A stretch of DNA of 36,949 bases from an uncultured Lachnospiraceae bacterium (GTDB taxonomy: Bacteria > Bacillota > Clostridia > Lachnospirales > Lachnospiraceae), in NCBI GenBank assembly GCA_944381405.1, contig CALWLA010000023.1, positions 1-36,949 of the forward strand. Direction: 5' to 3'. Position 1 is the first letter of the stretch; each line of letters opens with the position of its first letter. Below the pieces are notes generated by a model. It ran no database searches, was not told where the DNA came from, and was given only the letters and a program-made list of their open reading frames with translations. The position numbers were made by a program, and so were the translations under genes. Shown in pieces: positions 1 through 7,879 of this stretch.

Positions 1-60
1 CTCCCCCGCCCCCCCCGGCGCGTGCCGGGGCCGCACGTGATGATGAATGATAACAGAACG
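1..60. other. GC-rich flank beyond the leader-distal end of the CRISPR array
   Basis: These 60 nt sit beyond the last (oldest) repeat and do not contain another repeat, so the array seems to end at position 61. The first 30 nt are almost pure G+C and hold a hairpin with arms at 13-19 and 24-30 (7 bp, 4-nt loop) but no T tract. They could be real flank or a low-quality sequence edge. No gene is visible. Confidence 0.4.
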
Positions 61-2314
61 ATTTCTACTCACACGCCCCTCGCGGGGCGTGACCCGAGTG
101 TCCATAACATCTTTCTCCGCCTTTTGACATTTCTACTCACACGCCCCTCGCGGGGCGTGACGCTTTACCTCTGGCGGCGCAATGTTGTATGACGATATTT
201 CTACTCACACGCCCCTCGCGGGGCGTGACATCACCGGCGCCAGCTCCCGGCTGTCCATCCCGCAATTTCTACTCACACGCCCCTCGCGGGGCGTGACAAA
301 TGAGGAACGTAGTCTATTTTCGCGCAAAAGTATTTCTACTCACACGCCCCTCGCGGGGCGTGACATTCCCCGGCTGCCTTTTACAAAAATAAAGAAGGAT
401 TTCTACTCACACGCCCCTCGCGGGGCGTGACGAATAGGTTGGGAATCCCGCACTTTAGCCTGCACATTTCTACTCACACGCCCCTCGCGGGGCGTGACCC
501 CAATGGCGATTTCTAATATAAATAACGGAGGGATTTCTACTCACACGCCCCTCGCGGGGCGTGACAGAAATTCCAAGTTCTTCATACGGGGGCCGGTAGA
601 TTTCTACTCACACGCCCCTCGCGGGGCGTGACGGTGTACGGCGATGCGTTGGTGTCCGGCAATGCGATTTCTACTCACACGCCCCTCGCGGGGCGTGACA
701 CCGGCAGCTCCGGAGGGCAAAAGGGAGGCTGTCTTATTTCTACTCACACGCCCCTCGCGGGGCGTGACGCGGATGCCGTCTGCGCTGCCCATCCGATCAC
801 CGGATTTCTACTCACACGCCCCTCGCGGGGCGTGACGAAAGTTCCGGCGTGGATGTATTTCGTAAAATTCATTTCTACTCACACGCCCCTCGCGGGGCGT
901 GACTGGGAGATCACTGACGAGGAGATCGCACAGCAAGAATTTCTACTCACACGCCCCTCGCGGGGCGTGACGATCATAGGGGACTATACTTGCAGCAGCT
1001 CTATAATTTCTACTCACACGCCCCTCGCGGGGCGTGACAAGAAGAAAAGGAGAAATTAAAAAACATCTTAAAATTTCTACTCACACGCCCCTCGCGGGGC
1101 GTGACTTTCCTGAACCGTCAGCTGTCGAATATCACGGACATTTCTACTCACACGCCCCTCGCGGGGCGTGACGCGTTCCCGCCGTTGCGGATGTATTCAT
1201 CGGCAAATTTCTACTCACACGCCCCTCGCGGGGCGTGACGTGCCCAGGCCTATGGGCTTGCCCATGTACTCATATTTCTACTCACACGCCCCTCGCGGGG
1301 CGTGACCCGGAGCGCCTGGAACTGGCCCAGACCATCACAATTTCTACTCACACGCCCCTCGCGGGGCGTGACGCTGTAAAACTGCTCCGTGTTCAAAGTC
1401 ACGATAATTTCTACTCACACGCCCCTCGCGGGGCGTGACGGAACAGTATGAAGAAAAGCTCCGGATGGAGGAAGATTTCTACTCACACGCCCCTCGCGGG
1501 GCGTGACGGACATGTTCACGCCTGCGGATTTCTTCGTTACCGCTATTTCTACTCACACGCCCCTCGCGGGGCGTGACTTCTTGGCGTCGGTAGGGGTGGC
1601 GACGGTATCAGATTTCTACTCACACGCCCCTCGCGGGGCGTGACGCTAACCGAAGACCAGATCAAGGACTTCCAGGCAATTTCTACTCACACGCCCCTCG
1701 CGGGGCGTGACCCAGTTCGCAGGCCCGGAGGCGGTCCGTAAGATCATTTCTACTCACACGCCCCTCGCGGGGCGTGACCTCAACTTTATTGGCAACTCCT
1801 GCCATTCTTGTATTTCTACTCACACGCCCCTCGCGGGGCGTGACACTCATCGATTGCGATACTGATTGAACCGGTCATATTTCTACTCACACGCCCCTCG
1901 CGGGGCGTGACGGGAACAACAATATCAGGATATGTTAAACCGACTTATTTCTACTCACACGCCCCTCGCGGGGCGTGACTGGCGACGGCCCTGAACGGGT
2001 TAAAGGTTGATGGATTTCTACTCACACGCCCCTCGCGGGGCGTGACAGGGGCGGGACTCGAACCCACAATCTCCAGGATAATTTCTACTCACACGCCCCT
2101 CGCGGGGCGTGACGGATTGAGGTTGGAGATGCTGTTACGGCTATGACGATTTCTACTCACACGCCCCTCGCGGGGCGTGACATAGGAAATCTAAGTCTTG
2201 AGGACTTGGGTATAGATTTCTACTCACACGCCCCTCGCGGGGCGTGACAACCTGAACCATCTTTGCGCCTTTAAGTGTCCAATTTCTACTCACACGCCCC
2301 TCGCGGGGCGTGAC
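61..2314 (-). CRISPR. Type I-C CRISPR array, 34 repeats and 33 spacers
   Basis: Thirty-four copies of a 33-nt repeat start at 61, 129, 197, 265 and so on to 2282, and all look identical, including the distal one. Spacers are 33-37 nt, mostly 34-35. Read on the minus strand, the repeat is GT, an 8-bp stem CACGCCCC/GGGGCGTG with a GCGA loop, then an 11-nt tail TGAGTAGAAAT. In type I-C systems Cas5c cuts at the base of this stem and leaves an 11-nt 5' handle, which fits. Transcription is inferred to be on the minus strand because cas2 and the leader lie at the high-coordinate end. The newest spacers are therefore near 2281 and the oldest near 94. No duplicate spacers were noticed. The spacer at 2047-2080 resembles part of a tRNA. 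Confidence 0.99.
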
Positions 2315-2467
2315 CGCTACATTTTGTATAAACGAGCAGCCACACACCACACATCTAGGAGCGGACTAATTTAACACACTTATTATAGCAATTCAAGACA
2401 TGAATTTCATCTGTTATTCAGGCGAACCTACCACTTTTTTACGATCACCTCAGCTTCGCCAGCATTA
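2315..2467 (-). promoter_or_regulatory. CRISPR leader with pre-crRNA promoter
   Basis: This A+T-rich stretch separates the cas2 stop from the first repeat. On the minus strand it carries an extended -10 element, TGCTATAAT (2382-2390). No convincing -35 box lies 17 nt upstream, which is typical of extended -10 promoters. Transcription would start near 2375, about 60 nt before the first repeat. In type I systems the leader also guides Cas1-Cas2 integration at the first repeat; that role is inferred from position. Confidence 0.7.
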
Positions 2468-2758
2468 TTATACTATGAGAATGCCTTCCGGATTATAAGT
2501 CTTTTTCGCGCCTATATGCTCAACCCGTTTCTCCCAGTTATTCCCCAGATAGTAAAACCTCAGACTGTCTTGCTCGATGTCGATCAATTTCACCAATCTG
2601 TCTTTCAGCTTTAAAAATGCAGAATAATCGAGGTCGGCCTCAAAAACTGAGTTCTGCACTCTCTGGGCATGATTCTGGCACTCTTTTGCAACTTTTCTTA
2701 ATCTGGTTTTTCCTGCTGAACTTGTAGTACTCACATCATAACTGATTAAGACCATCAT
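2468..2758 (-). CDS. cas2: CRISPR-associated endonuclease Cas2
   Basis: Cas2 is the small ferredoxin-fold subunit that bridges two Cas1 dimers in the spacer-integration complex. The protein is 96 residues from the chosen ATG, normal for type I-C Cas2. It begins MMVLISYDVST with the conserved Asp after the first beta strand, followed by the Cas2-typical segments LRKVAKEC and QRVQNSVFE. An in-frame GTG at 2770 would add four residues, but the AGAAGG ribosome site overlaps it; that site is better spaced (about 11 nt) for the ATG at 2758. It lies 19 nt after cas1 and is the last gene before the leader, as usual in I-C operons. Confidence 0.96.
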   Translation of the reverse strand: MMVLISYDVSTTSSAGKTRLRKVAKECQNHAQRVQNSVFEADLDYSAFLKLKDRLVKLIDIEQDSLRFYYLGNNWEKRVEHIGAKKTYNPEGILIV

Positions 2759-2777
2759 AAAATCGATCACCTTCTGT

Positions 2778-3800
2778 CTATTTCAAAAGAAAAGATGGAT
2801 AAGTTTCAATATCGCCGCGTACATATTTTGCCAGAAGATTACTTTGAACATATGGTAATAGGCCCATCGGAATTTTCTGTTTTAGATAAGGGTGCATCAT
2901 ATCAGAACGTTTCTTTTCCTGCCAACGGGTCAATACCTTCTTACGCCCTTCATCGTTTAGCCAGACTGCTCCCGATACCTGATGTTCAAAATCTTTTTCT
3001 CCAATGATCTGTAAATTCAATAAAGTAATTACAAACCGCTCTACGAGACATCTTGCCTCTTCCACCAGATCACAGGCCAATGAAGTTCTTCCGCTCCTCA
3101 ACGTATGGCAGTATCCAATATAGCTGTCAAGTCCAACTGTTTCCAATGCCGCTGCAAACTCGCTGGTAGCCAGTGTATATACAAAAGATAACACTGCATT
3201 GATCGGATCCAGAGGCGGCCTCTTTGTACGAAGTTCAAAGGTAAATGGCACCTTTTTATTCGTGATCAGTTTATTAAACACGGAAAAGTAACTTTGTGCG
3301 CAGTATCCTTCTATCCCAACGATTTCTTCTATACTTTGTGACTGATACAACTGATCGATGCCCGATGTTAATATTTCAATCGCTTTTTGCATTTCCGGCT
3401 CTTCACGCAGTTCTGGGTTATCATGCAGTGTGCGCCGTATCACCTGCCTAGTATTACTGAATTTTGCAGCCATTGTATTCTGAGCAAGCTCAAGACCGCA
3501 TTCTCTGAACTTATCGATCTGTGCCACCCTCAAAAATACATTTCCTTTCGTCTCGCCGCAGACCTTAGCCAAGAACCGTCCTTGAGGTGATATAAAATTA
3601 ATAGGTATTGTTTTTCCCACACATTTTCCCATCAGCGCCGGAGAACAGCCCACATAGTTGAAGCAGACAATATTTTCAATGTTTTCGAAGGGAATCCGGA
3701 GTTTAATCTCGCCATCTATTTTGCACACAAGATTTTCTCCGTCCAATGTCAGATAAGCAGTTTCATTTGTAACATAAACCGTATTTAGCAATTTTCTCAT
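2778..3800 (-). CDS. cas1: CRISPR-associated endonuclease Cas1 (type I-C)
   Basis: Cas1 is the metal-dependent integrase that inserts new spacers at the leader end of the array. The 340-residue product starts MRKLLNTVYVTNETAYL, characteristic of type I-C Cas1. The catalytic set is visible as E164 (in VGIEGYCAQ), H232 (in GYCHTLRSGR) and D244 with neighbouring E247 (in LACDLVEEAR). The frame is open further upstream, but the ATG at 3800 overlaps the cas4 stop as ATGA, a standard coupled start and the usual family N terminus. It acts with Cas4 and Cas2, which flank it here. Confidence 0.98.
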   Translation of the reverse strand: MRKLLNTVYVTNETAYLTLDGENLVCKIDGEIKLRIPFENIENIVCFNYVGCSPALMGKCVGKTIPINFISPQGRFLAKVCGETKGNVFLRVAQIDKFRECGLELAQNTMAAKFSNTRQVIRRTLHDNPELREEPEMQKAIEILTSGIDQLYQSQSIEEIVGIEGYCAQSYFSVFNKLITNKKVPFTFELRTKRPPLDPINAVLSFVYTLATSEFAAALETVGLDSYIGYCHTLRSGRTSLACDLVEEARCLVERFVITLLNLQIIGEKDFEHQVSGAVWLNDEGRKKVLTRWQEKKRSDMMHPYLKQKIPMGLLPYVQSNLLAKYVRGDIETYPSFLLK

Positions 3801-4471
3801 AGCTCCGTTCCCTCTATCTTCTCTATCTCGGCCCGGAAATTTTTTATCGGCTTTATGGAAGGCATACACAACTCTTTCATAGAACATCCGCTGCATTTCT
3901 GTCCTTTCCTGATTGCTGGTATCTTCCCTTCGCTTAAATATTGTCTCATTTCTTGCAATATCTGTTTAAGCCGTGTATCATATTCCTCAAAATTTTCTCT
4001 AAGCGGCAAAGCGATTCTTTTCTTCACATCCGCATAGTAGATCAAACCATCGCAGTCTCCGCCAAATACATAATCCACACAGATTTTTTGGGCAAATACC
4101 TGCATCAGGTCATCCTCTCTGTACTCCAGATGTTTAGGTTTCGTCGGCTTATACTCCACAACGGAAATATGATACGTCTCTTCACTTCCATCAACAGAAA
4201 TTCCTGAATCATCTCTGGTAAGCTCCAGACAATCCGTCACTCCGTACAAATTATATGGCTCGAGATCATGATATACCGGGACAGAGGTAAATACCTTTTT
4301 TCCCCGCATCGCATAGCTTTTCTCTGGATCATGTACACGCTCATGCATTAGATTTGCCTTTGTCACATAGACATTTTCTGCCCAAGCCTTATCGATCTCC
4401 AATAGCCCCCAACGATGCGGACAATACAAATAATGCTGGATGGAACGGATCGTTATTTCTGCCGACTTCAT
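3797..4471 (-). CDS. cas4: CRISPR-associated exonuclease Cas4
   Basis: Cas4 is a RecB-family nuclease with an Fe-S cluster that trims prespacers and checks the PAM before Cas1-Cas2 integration. The 224-residue protein keeps both parts. Nuclease residues are H43, D80 (GVTDCLE), and E106 with K108 (VEYKPTK). The cluster cysteines are C17 (YCPHRW) and the C-terminal trio C193, C196 and C202 (KCSGCSMKELC). The start overlaps the cas7 stop and the stop overlaps cas1, each by 4 nt, so the genes are translationally coupled. An intact Cas4 suggests that spacer acquisition is functional. Confidence 0.97.
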   Translation of the reverse strand: MKSAEITIRSIQHYLYCPHRWGLLEIDKAWAENVYVTKANLMHERVHDPEKSYAMRGKKVFTSVPVYHDLEPYNLYGVTDCLELTRDDSGISVDGSEETYHISVVEYKPTKPKHLEYREDDLMQVFAQKICVDYVFGGDCDGLIYYADVKKRIALPLRENFEEYDTRLKQILQEMRQYLSEGKIPAIRKGQKCSGCSMKELCMPSIKPIKNFRAEIEKIEGTEL

Positions 4472-5325
4472 ATTTTTTCAATCAATTCAACACCGGCTGG
4501 CATATCTCTGTCAACACGGATTTCATAATCGCTGAAAGCCCTTGGAACAGCACCAGCCTTTTCCTCGACTTTTATTTTATCGAAAAGGACATGAGACGGA
4601 CAATTCCCCAGAACATTTTCATGCTTAAATACATACAGCTTCCGCATGCACATTTTCCCTCTTGCCGCGCTGTGATCGATTTCAAACATATTCATAAGCG
4701 CAGACCAGAGAAGTTCCAAATCGTCTTCCGACAGACCGGTCGATTTGTTTGCCAGCGCTGCAGAAACATATCCCTCTGCCCGATAAAGTGCATATGGAAT
4801 CACGCTCTTTCTTCCCATTTCCGTATCGCCAGTCTCTTTCCTGTCCTCTGTAGTCCGTGCCTGTCTGGTGATCGTAACATCCTGAATACTGATGGGAGAA
4901 ATACTTCTTGCGAAGTTGATCTGCACCGGTCCTCTTACGATTCCGCAGGGATCGTCTCCGGTTGACATGACCGCTCCAAATGTCCTGACATCGTAATAGT
5001 TTCGGCACATATAATCTCTTGCTTTCTTCACCTCATCCGGATCTTTCCCTTTATTTTTCGTCTTTAGACCTTCTGCTTCATAAGCAGCTGTAAATTTCGT
5101 ATTCAACGAGCGGTCCGGTTTGATCAGGATGTTATATCCAGGCTCTCCCTCTTTCACAAGCTCTACATAGTTCCTGATCTTACGCTTCAGACAGACGTCT
5201 GTAATATATCCATATCCAGATTCCACATCGATTCTCGGGGCGTTTCCAGCATCCGGATCGCCATTCGGATTTCCGTTTTCCACATCAAAAAGAATTACAA
5301 AATCATATCTGTTTGTAAGTGCCAT
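4468..5325 (-). CDS. cas7c: Type I-C Cascade backbone protein Cas7 (Csd2)
   Basis: Cas7c polymerises along the crRNA spacer to form the backbone of the I-C Cascade. The 285-residue product begins MALTNRYDFVILFDVENGNP and continues with NGDPDAGNAPR, the hallmark N terminus of Csd2. The open frame runs another 17 codons upstream, but the ATG at 5325 has a GGAGG site a few bases before it and follows the cas8c stop by one base. The gene overlaps cas4 by 4 nt. Nothing looks truncated. Confidence 0.97.
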   Translation of the reverse strand: MALTNRYDFVILFDVENGNPNGDPDAGNAPRIDVESGYGYITDVCLKRKIRNYVELVKEGEPGYNILIKPDRSLNTKFTAAYEAEGLKTKNKGKDPDEVKKARDYMCRNYYDVRTFGAVMSTGDDPCGIVRGPVQINFARSISPISIQDVTITRQARTTEDRKETGDTEMGRKSVIPYALYRAEGYVSAALANKSTGLSEDDLELLWSALMNMFEIDHSAARGKMCMRKLYVFKHENVLGNCPSHVLFDKIKVEEKAGAVPRAFSDYEIRVDRDMPAGVELIEKI

Positions 5326-5326
5326 A

Positions 5327-5713
5327 TTACTCTTCCTCCATTTCCTCTGATTGTATTGATTTCTTCCATAACTCACGATTCTGCTGATAATATCCGACGT
5401 CGAATGTTCCCTGCTCCGTCAAGCAGAGGGTTTCCGGGAATCCTCCCTCCAGGCCATCCATTATTTCGCCGATCAGCTTATTATAAAAGACAACAACCGG
5501 ATATTTATTTCTCACTTTGTTCAAATGATTCTGTGCAAGCCGAATCAGTTTTGGAAACACCAGCGCCGGCCTGGCTGATGCAGAGGCAAAATATGCATCC
5601 TTGATTGTCCGGTTCAGCGAATTATTTGATGCGTCCTGCTGCAGTTTTTCGAGCACAGCAAATAATCTGCCGCACAAATATGCCGGTGTCTGATTTGTTC
5701 TGTCCAATGACAC
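5327..5713 (-). CDS. cas11c: Small Cascade subunit Cas11c from an internal start inside cas8c
   Basis: Type I-C systems are known to make their small subunit Cas11 from an internal start near the 3' end of cas8c. Here codon 477 of cas8c is GTG (5711-5713), in frame, preceded by the strong ribosome site AAGGAGG (5722-5728) with 8 nt spacing. A site this good inside a coding region is unlikely to be chance. The product would start (fMet)SLDRTNQTPAYLCGRLF and be 128 residues, close to the roughly 120 reported for other Cas11c proteins. Cas11 stabilises the belly of Cascade and the displaced strand. Production is inferred from the start signals, not shown. Confidence 0.82.
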   Translation of the reverse strand: MSLDRTNQTPAYLCGRLFAVLEKLQQDASNNSLNRTIKDAYFASASARPALVFPKLIRLAQNHLNKVRNKYPVVVFYNKLIGEIMDGLEGGFPETLCLTEQGTFDVGYYQQNRELWKKSIQSEEMEEE

Positions 5714-7141
5714 TTTTAATTCCTCCTTTGATTTTTTATTATTAATACAGGCTTTTATGATACCCGCCCGTATAGCATTTATCTTCCCGCTTCCTTCGTC
5801 TGTCTTGACTCTCCTGACGATCGTTTCCAAAAGCGCCTCCGGATACGTCCCGCCATTTAAGATGCCTTCAAGCAATCTCGACATCACTGCTGGATTCACC
5901 TTATCATTCTTGCTCTTGGGAGAAATCATCTCGCGTTTGATCTGCCAGAGCGCCACAGACTGAAAATCCTCTGTCACCTGCAGATCCTTCTGGAATCTTG
6001 CAATATTCCACAATACATCGGCGTATCTTCTCCGTATGATAAATTTGACCGACAGTCTGGAGGAATTAGGTTTCAATCCCAGCATATAAAAATCCACATT
6101 TGGATCAATCAGGTCTAAGGATTGGAGTCTTTCCTCCGTCACCTTGGCGTCACGGGCATCCTTCAAGAGTTCCTTAAGCATCGCATCTGTTTTTTCAGCA
6201 TCCATCTGTTCCTGCTGCCCAAGAAACAGCTTCATAAATAGGTCTTCACACGCCTCATTGCTGCTCATAGCCCAAAATACGATCGTCATCTCATCCAGCA
6301 TCGCTTTATGTTTGTCGCTGCTCAGGAGGAAATTCAAAGCCTCTGTATATTTTTTCATTGCAGCTTCAGAAATGTTACTGTTATAAGACTGTTCATTTCC
6401 ATAGGAGTTTTCGGAATCATTGTTAAACCCTATCAGCACACTTCCCGTCGGCAGCCCACCATAGACGCCTTTTATCTTACTGTGGATTCTTGCTATCGGC
6501 TCGATTTCTCCCGTAACAGCGCATTGTGCTGTTCTGGTCTGGTCATCTTTCTCCGGTTTTCCTGCCCTCTCTTCTTCCCACCTTTTCTTCAACTCCGGAT
6601 CTTCATGCAAAAGACAGTCCGGCTCTCCGGACAAGCAGAAGGCGAAGCCCGCTTTCTGATAATCTTTTCCAAGTCCCAAAAGCCACTCGTTTTTTGTCTC
6701 TTCTTCCGGCTTCCAGGAGAGTAGAAAATTTCTGAAGGCAGAAATCATCGGCGACTGAAGCTTTTCTATAAACTCCAAATTGGCTTTTACAAAGGCCATG
6801 TGCGATTTTCTTGCCTTATCTGTCCTGTCATCCGGCGTCAGCTGATCCTTCTCCAGATTTAATCCAAAAATATACAGCGGCCGGTGTTCTGCGATATTAG
6901 CTTCTATTCCCGGCTTTTCCGTGCGTTCCGGCATCACCATTTCTACCGGGACTTTTTTTATCTTTGCCTTTTTTCCTGAAGGCACCAGCTCGTCTTTTTG
7001 GCAATCAATGATTTCATCTATCTTCCCATTCTCAGTCAGAGAGATCTTGTAGTGAATATTCACTTTGGAATACCCCGCCGGGAGAACACTGCCCTTCGCA
7101 GCCAGAATATCATAATAATCGCATAAGGCTTTTATTAACAT
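5327..7141 (-). CDS. cas8c: Type I-C Cascade large subunit Cas8c (Csd1)
   Basis: Cas8c recognises the PAM and recruits Cas3 in the type I-C interference complex. The product is 604 residues, close to the usual 580-620. Family features include the N terminus MLIKALCDYYDILAAKG and the C-terminal helical region from about residue 477, with CGRLFAVLEKLQQ and the segment ASARPALVFPKLIRLAQNH. The ATG at 7141 overlaps the end of cas5c by 7 nt and has a GGGAGGA site. The last 128 codons appear to be translated a second time from an internal GTG to give Cas11c, listed separately. Confidence 0.97.
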   Translation of the reverse strand: MLIKALCDYYDILAAKGSVLPAGYSKVNIHYKISLTENGKIDEIIDCQKDELVPSGKKAKIKKVPVEMVMPERTEKPGIEANIAEHRPLYIFGLNLEKDQLTPDDRTDKARKSHMAFVKANLEFIEKLQSPMISAFRNFLLSWKPEEETKNEWLLGLGKDYQKAGFAFCLSGEPDCLLHEDPELKKRWEEERAGKPEKDDQTRTAQCAVTGEIEPIARIHSKIKGVYGGLPTGSVLIGFNNDSENSYGNEQSYNSNISEAAMKKYTEALNFLLSSDKHKAMLDEMTIVFWAMSSNEACEDLFMKLFLGQQEQMDAEKTDAMLKELLKDARDAKVTEERLQSLDLIDPNVDFYMLGLKPNSSRLSVKFIIRRRYADVLWNIARFQKDLQVTEDFQSVALWQIKREMISPKSKNDKVNPAVMSRLLEGILNGGTYPEALLETIVRRVKTDEGSGKINAIRAGIIKACINNKKSKEELKVSLDRTNQTPAYLCGRLFAVLEKLQQDASNNSLNRTIKDAYFASASARPALVFPKLIRLAQNHLNKVRNKYPVVVFYNKLIGEIMDGLEGGFPETLCLTEQGTFDVGYYQQNRELWKKSIQSEEMEEE

Positions 7142-7863
7142 CGCAATTCCTCCCTGTATTTTTTCACGTCGATCACTCCACGGATCATATGTGGACGGTA
7201 ATAGAGGGTAGATGCTTTATCTGAAAATTTCGGATTATTCCAGTCATGATTGATGGGTTCTCCCCCATCTTCAAACTGGACTCTATAGCTCATATATCCA
7301 AGATTCACATCGCCCATGCGCAGAATATTGCTGCTGATGAGCTTCTCATCGAAGTCTTCCACCAGTTCGATTCTTTTCACCGGGAATTCACAGCACCCAA
7401 GGCATGGTGTCCGGAACCACTGCCCCTTCTCTAGCCTTCTTTTTATGATATTGTAATGCTTATTTTCTCCATCCGTCTCTGCGTCATTTTTTAGTCCGGT
7501 CAGTTCAAAATGAAACTCTACTCCGTATTTCACGTTTTTCAGCACCATCGCCGCCCGTTGGCTTCTGCTTTCCGAAGCATAGATACAGGGATCTCCGCCT
7601 TTGCCATTCATCTGGCTCTTCACTGTGCTAAAAAGTGCCTTGTCTTTTACTTCATTTCTTCTGATATTGACAAAATCAATATCCTGAAAAACAATAATCT
7701 TATCGATCACATAACGTATGGCAGGCTTCCAGTATATGCTCTTCAGAAGTCCTTCCAACGCTCCGGGCGTCGGTACATCATAGCTTACCCGTTCCACTTT
7801 AAGCTCTGGTCGTGTAAAACAGGCATAGTCGCCTTCCACAATAATTTTAAATCCATAGCTCAT
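7135..7863 (-). CDS. cas5c: Type I-C crRNA endonuclease Cas5c (Cas5d)
   Basis: In type I-C there is no Cas6; Cas5c cuts the pre-crRNA at the base of each repeat hairpin and then caps the 5' handle in Cascade. The protein is 242 residues. It begins MSYGFKIIVEGDYACFTRPE and carries VSYDVPTPGALEGLLKSIYW, the conserved region that contains the catalytic tyrosine in characterised homologues (inferred equivalence). The start has an excellent AAAGGAGG site and lies 16 nt after cas3; the end overlaps cas8c. No cas6 is present, consistent with Cas5c processing. Confidence 0.97.
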   Translation of the reverse strand: MSYGFKIIVEGDYACFTRPELKVERVSYDVPTPGALEGLLKSIYWKPAIRYVIDKIIVFQDIDFVNIRRNEVKDKALFSTVKSQMNGKGGDPCIYASESRSQRAAMVLKNVKYGVEFHFELTGLKNDAETDGENKHYNIIKRRLEKGQWFRTPCLGCCEFPVKRIELVEDFDEKLISSNILRMGDVNLGYMSYRVQFEDGGEPINHDWNNPKFSDKASTLYYRPHMIRGVIDVKKYREELRC

Positions 7864-7879
7864 CGTTTTCCTCCTTTCT

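Noticed and set aside
26-60. A 34th spacer left of the first repeat
   Set aside because: The 25 nt further left do not resemble the end of a repeat, so there is no flanking repeat to define a spacer.
182-1438. Plus-strand open frames across the array encoding repeated THTPLAGRD peptides
   Set aside because: They are translations of the CRISPR repeat and spacers, not genes.
2047-2080. A tRNA gene in the array
   Set aside because: Only the T-arm and a few adjoining bases are present, bounded exactly by repeats; it is a spacer derived from a tRNA-like source.
2315-2349. A newest spacer between the first repeat and the leader
   Set aside because: No repeat is found on its far side; the stretch belongs to the leader downstream of the extended -10 promoter.
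2153-2350. Minus-strand open frame over the newest repeats and leader
   Set aside because: It is repeat translation with no ribosome site; the region is array and leader.
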